This document shows, piece by piece, positions 9,873 through 16,500 of a DNA stretch of 34,412 nucleotides. Positions within the stretch are counted from its first letter, which is position 1; every line of letters begins with the position of its first letter. The stretch covers positions 1 to 34,412 of the forward strand of contig CALLQC010000177.1 of NCBI GenBank assembly GCA_938015255.1. The letters run 5' to 3'. Source of the stretch: an uncultured Erythrobacter sp. Lineage in GTDB: Bacteria > Pseudomonadota > Alphaproteobacteria > Sphingomonadales > Sphingomonadaceae. Both the position numbers and the translations under genes were made by a program. A model generated the notes under the pieces. That model was not told where the DNA came from, searched no databases, and was given only the letters and a program-made list of their open reading frames with translations.

Positions 9873-10168
9873 GCGTTGTCTTCCAATCCCTCAACCAGAA
9901 TGGATTCGCCTTCGCTGGCGGCGAGGCGGTGCTTGGCGATTTCCTGATATTCAGGAGACATCATCCATGCATATGCAGATTGCTTATCCGGGAACTCGAT
10001 CAGGATTGAGCGGGTGTGGTCCCATTCGCCCTGCAAAACCTTGGGGTCTTCGTCCACGCTCAGCATCTTGCCGTTGAATTTCTCGAATACCGGCATGAAA
10101 CCGTCCTCGTACCGGTCATATCCGGCACGGTCATGGATCTTCATGCGCGCTATGATGTAAACAGCCAT
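9869..10168 (-). CDS. DUF1330-domain protein
   Basis: This small 99-residue protein has the DUF1330 ferredoxin-like fold. The family's features are present: an initial strand [10 protein letters not shown], then [37 protein letters not shown], and the closing [43 protein letters not shown]. No enzymatic function is established for the family. AGAGG about eight bases before ATG 10168 supports the start. It begins two bases after the oxygenase stop and overlaps the carboxylase start by four bases, so it is translated within the leucine/isovalerate operon. A pathway role is suggested only by this position. Confidence 0.85.
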   Translation of the reverse strand: MAVYIIARMKIHDRAGYDRYEDGFMPVFEKFNGKMLSVDEDPKVLQGEWDHTRSILIEFPDKQSAYAWMMSPEYQEIAKHRLAASEGESILVEGLEDNA

Positions 10169-10170
10169 GG

Positions 10171-10752
10171 TTATGCCTCTTTCACGTGATGAGCCCAGAC
10201 ATTGATTGCGAAGCGCGAATCCTCAATCGCCCCGGAAGGGCACTGAACAGGGCGGACTTCGTGCGGGATCATTGCAGGGAATACCGCCAGCGAATTATCC
10301 TGCGGAGGCACATCTACATAATCACCCGGCTTCTCAATCCGGTAGATACGCAGCGCGCCGCCGGTAAAACGTGCAGGCGTGTTATAGAAATAATAGACCA
10401 TGCTCAGCGCGCGCGTGCGATGCTGGGGAAACTGGCCAAGATCGGTATGCGGTTTGTAAAACGCGCCGTCATTGTGAGCGGTGAATGACGCGTCGAATTT
10501 GTGATGACTTCCGAATTTCAGCCCGAATTGCTCGCCCAGCTCATTGAGGATCGGCTTAAGCGCTGAACGGATGACCTCCTTGCACGGGCCGAAATCCTGC
10601 AAGGTCAGCGATTGCCGCGCGGCGATTTTCGATCCTCCGCCAACCAGGCTGGGCGTGTAGTCGTCCTCATGCGAGATCGCCCAGTCGAGCAGCGTCGCGT
10701 GATCCTCCGGCGAGAGGAAATCCGTCCGCACGAGATGCAGAGGTTTGCTCAT
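10171..10752 (-). CDS. 2-oxoglutarate/Fe(II)-dependent oxygenase (prolyl-4-hydroxylase-like)
   Basis: This 193-residue protein has the double-stranded beta-helix of 2OG-Fe(II) oxygenases. The iron triad is seen as HTD (His102, Asp104) and His154 (in MIPHEVRPV), with Arg170 (EDSRFAINVW) as the probable 2-oxoglutarate ligand. The text between (SMVYYFYNTPARFTGGALRIY) matches the P4Hc family. The N-terminus (DFLSPEDHATLLDWA) is also usual for this group. The substrate is unknown; it could be a protein side chain or a small molecule. The gene lies 25 bases after the isovaleryl-CoA dehydrogenase stop and two bases before the DUF1330 start, so it is part of the catabolic operon. That is odd, since the canonical leucine route needs no such oxygenase. 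Confidence 0.83.
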   Translation of the reverse strand: MSKPLHLVRTDFLSPEDHATLLDWAISHEDDYTPSLVGGGSKIAARQSLTLQDFGPCKEVIRSALKPILNELGEQFGLKFGSHHKFDASFTAHNDGAFYKPHTDLGQFPQHRTRALSMVYYFYNTPARFTGGALRIYRIEKPGDYVDVPPQDNSLAVFPAMIPHEVRPVQCPSGAIEDSRFAINVWAHHVKEA

Positions 10753-10777
10753 GCCCGTCGCTGCCCCCTTGTGCGCG

Positions 10778-11947
10778 TCACCCCGCTGCTCCGATGAGCT
10801 CGCGGCCGATCAGCATCCGGCGGATTTCATTCGTGCCCGCGCCGATGTCGAGCAGCTTTGCATCGCGCATATACCGTTCCACCGGCCAGTCGAGCGTGTA
10901 GCCTGCGCCGCCCAGCGCCTGAACGCTCTCGGCCGCCACGCGGAAGGCGTTTTCACTCGACAGAAGGATTACGCCCGCTGCATCGAAGCGCGTAGTGTGA
11001 CCCGCGTCACACGCCTTGGCCACCGCATAGGTGTATGCGCGGGCGGATTGCAGCGCGACATACATGTCGGCAACCTTGGCCTGCATCAGCTGGAAGCTGC
11101 CGATGGGCTTTCCGAACTGCTTGCGCTCGCGCAGGTACGGGATAACCGTGTCGAGACACGCCTGCATGATGCCGAGCTGAAGTCCCGCGAGCACCACGCG
11201 CTCATAATCAAGCCCGCTCATCAGCACGCCCACCCCCCCATTGACGGGCCCCATCACGCGGTCCTCGGGGACGAGGCAATCGTCAAACACCAGCTCTGCT
11301 GTGGGGGAGCCGCGCATGCCGACCTTTTCGATTTTCTGACCGATGGAGAAACCTTCATCGCCCTTTTCGATAAGGAAAGCTGTGATCCCCTTCGATCCGG
11401 CGCTGCCATCGGTCTTGGCATAGACCACCAGCGTGTCGGCGAACGTCGCATTTGTTATCCAGAACTTGGTGCCGTTCAGCACATAACCGCCCTGAACCGC
11501 TTCTGCTTTCAATTTCATCGAAACCACGTCCGACCCGGCGCTGGCCTCTGACATGGCTAGCGAACCGACGTGCTCACCCGAAATCAGGCCAGGCAGATAC
11601 TTCGCTTTCTGCTCTTCATTGCCCCAGCGGCGGATCTGGTTGATGCACAGGTTCGAATGCGCGCCGTAAGACAGTCCCAAGGATGCGCTTGCACGGCTGA
11701 CTTCTTCGACTGCGATCACGTGTTCAAGATAGCCGAGCCCCAGCCCGCCATCTGCCTCATCCACCGTGATGCCGTGCAGGCCCAGCTCGCCCATTTGCGC
11801 CCATAATTCTGCCTGCGGAAAATAGTCTTCCCGGTCGATCCGGTCAGCCAGCGGCATGATCTGCTCGTCAGCAAACCGCCCCACACTATCGCGGATCATC
11901 TCAGCGCTTTCGCCAAGCTGGAAATCGAAATCTGGGGTCGCACGCAT
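10778..11947 (-). CDS. ivd: Isovaleryl-CoA dehydrogenase
   Basis: This FAD-dependent acyl-CoA dehydrogenase oxidises isovaleryl-CoA to 3-methylcrotonyl-CoA in leucine breakdown. At 389 residues it is full length. The acyl-CoA dehydrogenase signature is present (LAMSEASAGSDVVSMKLKAE, about 129-149). The base Glu is at the isovaleryl-CoA dehydrogenase position, Glu249 in SGLDYERVVLAG, unlike short- and medium-chain enzymes where it lies near the C-terminus. QFGKPIGSFQLMQAKVADMY and ALGGAGYTLDWPVERYMRDAK complete the fold, and the end IGAGTNEIRRMLIGRELIG binds FAD/CoA. The frame runs open far upstream but overlaps the divergent kinase gene there; ATG 11947 gives the family's normal N-terminus. 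It is the first gene of the operon that continues to the carboxylase. Confidence 0.93.
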   Translation of the reverse strand: MRATPDFDFQLGESAEMIRDSVGRFADEQIMPLADRIDREDYFPQAELWAQMGELGLHGITVDEADGGLGLGYLEHVIAVEEVSRASASLGLSYGAHSNLCINQIRRWGNEEQKAKYLPGLISGEHVGSLAMSEASAGSDVVSMKLKAEAVQGGYVLNGTKFWITNATFADTLVVYAKTDGSAGSKGITAFLIEKGDEGFSIGQKIEKVGMRGSPTAELVFDDCLVPEDRVMGPVNGGVGVLMSGLDYERVVLAGLQLGIMQACLDTVIPYLRERKQFGKPIGSFQLMQAKVADMYVALQSARAYTYAVAKACDAGHTTRFDAAGVILLSSENAFRVAAESVQALGGAGYTLDWPVERYMRDAKLLDIGAGTNEIRRMLIGRELIGAAG

Positions 11948-12008
11948 AATAATCTGTCCGTCAAACTGTCGTTTATTGCTCAACTGCCTTAGCAACGCCC
12001 CAGACCAA

Positions 12009-12022
12009 TGCCAACTTTGGCA
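12009..12022. promoter_or_regulatory. Inverted repeat between ivd and the kinase gene
   Basis: TGCCAACTTTGGCA has perfect 6-bp arms TGCCAA/TTGGCA around CT. It lies 62-75 bases upstream of the ivd start and about 100 bases upstream of the divergent kinase start. It is a candidate operator for either gene; the binding protein is unknown. Confidence 0.35.
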
Positions 12023-12115
12023 ATCACAGCAAATCGCTGTTCCAACTTTCCGCCCAAGCAAGGCGAATTGACGCCATCCGGCATTCCTGTATTGCCAGCC
12101 GATGGAGGGATCGTT

Positions 12116-12121
12116 GGAGGA
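12116..12121 (+). promoter_or_regulatory. Ribosome binding site deciding the kinase start
   Basis: GGAGGA precedes GTG 12125 by three bases (four to five from the core). It is the best ribosome site in the 5' part of this frame and argues against the upstream ATG at 12008. Confidence 0.5.
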
Positions 12122-12124
12122 ATT

Positions 12125-13636
12125 GTGACTCTTATCGAACCCCGTCCATGGCCCACCGGCACTGCACCAGCTGCGGAATTCTGCGGCGAAGATGAGCGTA
12201 TGACGGTGATGGCCAGCTTTGACCTTGATGCCTTGCAAGGCGATGACGAGCTGGCCCGCATTGCGCGCTTTGCCGCACGATTGTGCAAAGTCCCCACAGC
12301 AACCGTCAGCCTGGTCGAGAGCCAGCGGCAACGCTTCCTTGCACGCAAGGGCACTGACCTTGAGGAAACGCCGCGTTCGACCAGCTTTTGCGCGCATACG
12401 ATGACGCAGGCCGATATTCTCGAAGTGCTGGATGCGACGCAAGATCCGCGTTTTTTCAGCTTTGAGCTTGTCACGGGCGAACAACATCTGCGGTATTATG
12501 CCGGTGCCCCGCTCATCTCCAGCGAAGGTGCGCCGCTGGGCGCTCTGTGCGTGCTGGATAACGAACCGCGCGAACATCCGCTCGATGAATTTCAGCGCGA
12601 GGGGCTGCTCGTGCTGGCCGAAGCGGTGAAACGCCGACTTCAGGCGCATCGTCAGGCGAACACCGCCGATTTCGCCCTCAAGGACAGTGCCGCCCGCGTG
12701 CAGTTCGTGCTGGACAGCGTTCCCGACATCGCTTGGTCAGCCGCGCCCGGTGGCAAGTTCGATTTTTTCAACGCGCGGTGGGAGAAGGTAACGGGCCTGC
12801 CAGCTCCGGCGAATGTCGATGAATGGCGGGACGCGATCCACCCGGATGATTACGCCGATACGCTCAGCAATTTTGCAGGCGCAGTGCAGAATGCCGATCT
12901 GTTCGAGGATGAATGGCGACTGCGCCAGGCTGACGGTTCATACAGGTACGTCCTGTCGCGGGCGATTCCATCGAGCGATGACCCCCAGACCGCCCGCTGG
13001 TTCGGAACGCTCACAGATATCGACGACGCGCATCGAATTTCGCAGGAACGCGAGCTGCTCGCCGGTGAACTGGCGCACAGGATCAAGAATATATTCGCGG
13101 TCATCATGGGTCTCATCGCGCTGCATGCGCGCGGCGACAAAACAATCGAAGCCTTCGGGGAAATGCTATCCGGCACCATCCGCGCCCTTTCGCGCGCGCA
13201 GGAATATGCCCTTAAAATCGACCAACGGATCGAAGACCAGCTAAAGGCGCTGCTTGGCGTACTGACGGCTCCGTACGGTGTGACGGAAGGCAAGGCGGTC
13301 GAGATTTCCGGCGACGACGTTAAAGTCGGCCGGCGGGCGGCCACGCCCTTGGCTCTCATATTCCATGAACTGGCGACAAATTCTGCCAAATACGGGGCCT
13401 TGAGCACACAGGCGGGCACAGTCGCCATCTCGATCAAGGCGAGTGACGACATGGTCTCAATCAATTGGGTGGAGAGAAATGGACCTCCAGTGGAGAGACC
13501 GGAAGATGGCGGTTTCGGATCGCGGCTGGTGACCATGGCGGTTAAAGGTCAGCTTGGTGGCTCGATCAAGCATGACTGGAACCCCGGCGGGCTTCGCACA
13601 ACAATCAACGTTTCCGGAGAGCGGCTGGCCGAATAG
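12125..13636 (+). CDS. HWE-family sensor histidine kinase (GAF-PAS-HWE)
   Basis: This soluble sensor histidine kinase of about 503 residues has no membrane segments. Counting from GTG 12125, a GAF domain spans about 43-174 (FLARKGTDLEETPRSTSFCAH..., YYAGAPLISSEGAPLGALCVLD). A PAS domain with PAC spans about 189-301 (DSVPDIAWSAAPGGKFDFFN..., WFGTLTDIDDAH). The HWE kinase core follows, with phospho-acceptor His318 in GELAHRIKNIFAVI. The hallmark residues are visible: the N-box HELATNS (about 414-420) and the WVE motif (about 448-450). HWE kinases typically signal to single-domain or general-stress regulators. No receiver gene is adjacent. An osmoprotectant ABC importer begins 26 bases downstream on the same strand, so a shared transcript and an osmotic role are possible but unproven. 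Confidence 0.87.
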   Translation: MTLIEPRPWPTGTAPAAEFCGEDERMTVMASFDLDALQGDDELARIARFAARLCKVPTATVSLVESQRQRFLARKGTDLEETPRSTSFCAHTMTQADILEVLDATQDPRFFSFELVTGEQHLRYYAGAPLISSEGAPLGALCVLDNEPREHPLDEFQREGLLVLAEAVKRRLQAHRQANTADFALKDSAARVQFVLDSVPDIAWSAAPGGKFDFFNARWEKVTGLPAPANVDEWRDAIHPDDYADTLSNFAGAVQNADLFEDEWRLRQADGSYRYVLSRAIPSSDDPQTARWFGTLTDIDDAHRISQERELLAGELAHRIKNIFAVIMGLIALHARGDKTIEAFGEMLSGTIRALSRAQEYALKIDQRIEDQLKALLGVLTAPYGVTEGKAVEISGDDVKVGRRAATPLALIFHELATNSAKYGALSTQAGTVAISIKASDDMVSINWVERNGPPVERPEDGGFGSRLVTMAVKGQLGGSIKHDWNPGGLRTTINVSGERLAE

Positions 13637-13662
13637 CCCATCACACGCTATCGCCCTTGCCA

Positions 13663-14454
13663 ATGCCAGATTCACCACCGAAGCCCGATGCAATTCTGAG
13701 ATTTGAACAGGTTGAGCGGCGCTATGGCGATGTCACGGCTGTAGCGGGTATCGATTGTTCGATTGCGCGGGGAAGCTTCGTCGCATTGGTGGGCGCTTCG
13801 GGATCGGGAAAGTCGACACTGCTGAAAATGGTCAACACGCTTGTCGCGCCGAGCGGCGGCCGTGTGATCTTTGCGGGAGAAGATGTGACCGGCGTGCGGC
13901 AGGCGCAATTGCGCCGCCGGGTGGGTTACGTCTTTCAGGGGATCGGTCTGTTTCCTCACTTTTCCGTTGGAGAGAACATAGCAATCGGCCCCCGCCTTGC
14001 CGGGGAGCCTTTGGCCGGTGCACGCATTGCCGAGCTTCTCACACTCGTTGAGCTGGAGCCGGAAATGGCAACACGCATGCCGGAGGAGCTGTCCGGTGGT
14101 CAAAGACAGCGCGTGGGTGTCGCACGGGCGCTTGCCGGGGATCCGGAACTGCTTTTGATGGACGAACCTTTCGGAGCGCTCGATCCAATCACACGCGATG
14201 CGCTGGGTGATAAAGTGCGAGAGCTCCATACCAAACTGGGTCTCACCACGGTTATGGTCACCCACGATATGGCTGAGGCATTGCTGCTCGCCGACCGTGT
14301 TCTGGTTATGGATACAGGTTCCATGGTGGCGGATGAGACGCCCGCCTCCCTGCTTGCCGGAAATGGCGGGAATGTTGCGCAAGGCCTAGTTTCGGTGCCC
14401 AAGCAACAGGCGGAAAAACTCGCCCGGATGGAAGCGGAAGGCTCCGCCTCATGA
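13663..14454 (+). CDS. Osmoprotectant (glycine betaine/choline-type) ABC transporter ATP-binding protein
   Basis: This is the ATPase of a compatible-solute importer in the OpuCA/OsmV/ProV branch. Walker A is GASGSGKST (around residues 43-51), the ABC signature is LSGGQRQRVGVARAL, Walker B is LLLMDEPFGALDP, and the switch His is in TVMVTHDMAEA. At 263 residues it lacks the C-terminal CBS pair of OpuCA/ProV, so ionic-strength gating of that type is not expected. ATG 13663 is preferred over the in-frame TTG 13657. The stop overlaps the permease start by four bases (ATGA, 14451-14454), showing translational coupling. The assignment to osmoprotectants comes mainly from the partner gene. Confidence 0.87.
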   Translation: MPDSPPKPDAILRFEQVERRYGDVTAVAGIDCSIARGSFVALVGASGSGKSTLLKMVNTLVAPSGGRVIFAGEDVTGVRQAQLRRRVGYVFQGIGLFPHFSVGENIAIGPRLAGEPLAGARIAELLTLVELEPEMATRMPEELSGGQRQRVGVARALAGDPELLLMDEPFGALDPITRDALGDKVRELHTKLGLTTVMVTHDMAEALLLADRVLVMDTGSMVADETPASLLAGNGGNVAQGLVSVPKQQAEKLARMEAEGSAS

Positions 14455-15989
14455 ACGGGTTCTGGGGCAATCTCCTGGGGCTTGGAGACAAGCTTGCCGC
14501 GCACATCGTCCTCTCGGCGAGCGCAATCGGACTGGGCATTGCGTTTGCGTTGCCTCTGGCGGTCTGGGCCAGCCGCTCGCCGACGGTTAACCGGATTGCG
14601 CTGGGCTTTTCCAGCCTTGTGCAGACCATTCCGGCGCTTGCGCTGCTGGCTCTGTTTTTCCCGATCCTGCTGTCTTTGCGGGCCGTGTTTGGCGAGGACC
14701 TGCCAACTTTGGGTTTCCTCCCGGCCCTGCTCGCGCTTGCGCTTTATGCCTTGCTGCCAATTCTGCGAAACTCAGTCACAGCGCAGGCCAATCTGGACCC
14801 CGGCGTGCTAGAGGCAGCCGATGGTGTCGGCATGACCAGCTGGCAGAAACTGCGTCTGGTCGAGGCCCCTTTGTCCGCACCCTTCATCATGGCCGGCATC
14901 CGCACGGCAAGTGTCTGGACGATCGGTGCTGCGACCTTGTCCACCACAATCGGCCAGCCAAGCCTTGGCGATCCGATCTTCGCAGGGCTGCAGACACAGA
15001 ACTGGGCGCTTGTGCTCGCAGGGTGCCTCGCCAGTGCGGGATTGGCATTGCTCGTCGATCTTTTGCTTGGTTTGATCGAGCGCGGCCTCGCAGACCGATC
15101 GACATTCAAATGGGGTGGCGGACTGCTCGCCGTTGCCGCGGGACTTGCGACAGCGCTGGCTTATCAGTCCGGCAGCAAAAATGACGATGCGATCGTCATC
15201 GCCTCCAAGCAATTTTCGGAACAATACATCCTGGCCAGACTGATCGGATCACGGCTGGAGGATGCGGGATATGACGTGGAGTATCGTGACGGGCTGGGTT
15301 CGGCGGTGGTGCACAATGCCGTCGCCAGTTCCAGCATCGATATCTCGGTCGATTACACAGGCACGATCTGGACCAACAATCTCAAACGCGCGGACAATCC
15401 GGGCCGTGATGCGATGTATGAAACAATCGTGCAGTGGGAGCGCGAAGCGAATGGCGTGCGCGTGCTTGGCCGGCTCGGCTTCGAAAATGCCTATGCCTTC
15501 GCGATGCGCGCGGACCGTGCGGCTGAGCTCGGTGTGGACTCGCTGGAAGATCTTGTGCCGGTGGCATCGCGGCTGACGGTGGGCGGTGATCCGGAATTCT
15601 TCGAACGCCCCGAATGGATAAGCGTAAGGGAGGCCTATGGCCTGAGCTTTGGCGAGACCCGAAATTTCTCGCCAACATTCATGTACAATGCGCTGCGATC
15701 CGGGGAGGCTGATGTGATCAGCGCATACACATCCGACGGACGGATTGCGGCTGACCGGCTGGTGGTTCTGCAAGACCCGCGTGAGGCCCTGCCAAGCTAT
15801 GACGCGATGCTGATGCTGTCGCCGCGGATTGCAGACGATGAGGGTATAGCCGCAGTTCTGAAGCCGCTAATCGGATCGATCAGCGTCGAGGCCATGCGGG
15901 AGGCGAACTTCGCCGTTGATCGCGAAGGAGAGGGCAAGCTCAGCCCTGCACAGGCCGCAGATGAGCTCGCGGCAAAAATCGGGCTGTAA
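14451..15989 (+). CDS. Osmoprotectant ABC transporter, permease fused to substrate-binding protein
   Basis: This 512-residue fusion has an inner-membrane permease (about residues 1-240) followed by an OpuAC-type substrate-binding domain (about 244-510). The permease half has five to six hydrophobic helices and an EAA loop (LEAADGVGMTSWQKLRLVEAPLS) that contacts the ATPase. A last helix (GGGLLAVAAGLATALAYQSG) leads into the binding domain, which starts DAIVIASKQFSEQYILA. DYTGTIW and SYDAMLMLSPRIAD are typical of the glycine betaine/choline/carnitine binding family. The binding domain is presumably on the periplasmic face. Such fusions are known in OpuA/OpuC/BilE relatives. It is coupled to the ATPase gene by a 4-base overlap, and together they make a complete two-gene importer. 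The exact ligand cannot be read. Confidence 0.87.
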   Translation: MNGFWGNLLGLGDKLAAHIVLSASAIGLGIAFALPLAVWASRSPTVNRIALGFSSLVQTIPALALLALFFPILLSLRAVFGEDLPTLGFLPALLALALYALLPILRNSVTAQANLDPGVLEAADGVGMTSWQKLRLVEAPLSAPFIMAGIRTASVWTIGAATLSTTIGQPSLGDPIFAGLQTQNWALVLAGCLASAGLALLVDLLLGLIERGLADRSTFKWGGGLLAVAAGLATALAYQSGSKNDDAIVIASKQFSEQYILARLIGSRLEDAGYDVEYRDGLGSAVVHNAVASSSIDISVDYTGTIWTNNLKRADNPGRDAMYETIVQWEREANGVRVLGRLGFENAYAFAMRADRAAELGVDSLEDLVPVASRLTVGGDPEFFERPEWISVREAYGLSFGETRNFSPTFMYNALRSGEADVISAYTSDGRIAADRLVVLQDPREALPSYDAMLMLSPRIADDEGIAAVLKPLIGSISVEAMREANFAVDREGEGKLSPAQAADELAAKIGL

Positions 15990-16020
15990 CGGCGCGCTGT
16001 GTCAAGCCGGTAAGCTGTGA

Positions 16021-16440
16021 TCAGGACACTTTGCGCCAGATCTGCGTCTGGCAGAACGGTCCAATGCATCCCTTCACTTCAAGCGTGGTCGCATTCTTGC
16101 GGCGGATTACCGAGCGATAGGATTTGCCCGAATTGGGATCGTAAATCTGACCGCGCCACAGATCGGTATCTTCCTTGAAATTGGTCAGGATCGGCAGGCC
16201 CAATAGCTTACGCTTTTTGAGTTTTGGATTGGGATTGTTGATGTCCCGCTGATCGAGCCCGTCGGGCGGAGCAACCAGAAACCGTGCGATCTTTCCGCAA
16301 GTCGATGCTCCGCATGGGCCGATACTGACGATCGCGTCTTTGTCCTGTGTCACCCAGCGACCGGTGATGGAATCCGCAGCGAGAGCTGGCGAACCAATGG
16401 CAGCAAGGGCGAGTGATGCGACAGCAAGTCGGTAGGTCAT
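16021..16440 (-). CDS. DUF2147-domain exported protein
   Basis: This is a 139-residue secreted protein. The N-terminus is a signal peptide (MTYRLAVASLALAAIGSPALAA, cleavage near residue 21). The mature part matches DUF2147: ITGRWVTQDKDAIVSIGPCGASTCGKIARFLV, then DLWRGQIYDPNSGKSYRSVIRR, ending GCIGPFCQTQIWRKV. Four Cys residues in two pairs (PCGASTC, GCIGPFC) could form disulfides in the periplasm. GGAG six bases before ATG 16440 fixes the start; a TTG at 16452 is in frame but unsupported. A TATAAC at 16471-16466 (minus) may be a -10 box. The function of the family is unknown. It converges with the transporter gene, with no terminator seen between. Confidence 0.83.
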   Translation of the reverse strand: MTYRLAVASLALAAIGSPALAADSITGRWVTQDKDAIVSIGPCGASTCGKIARFLVAPPDGLDQRDINNPNPKLKKRKLLGLPILTNFKEDTDLWRGQIYDPNSGKSYRSVIRRKNATTLEVKGCIGPFCQTQIWRKVS

Positions 16441-16500
16441 CGGTTTCTCCAAAAGGTTCGCGGAGGTTATACGCAGATGCGGGATGTCGGGTTACACTTT

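Noticed and set aside
10745..11551. 268-codon plus-strand frame opposite ivd
   Set aside because: It is antisense to conserved dehydrogenase sequence including the catalytic region; a shadow frame.
11948..12649. 234-codon upstream extension of the isovaleryl-CoA dehydrogenase frame
   Set aside because: It is antisense to the kinase gene's GAF region, and the dehydrogenase is full length from ATG 11947.
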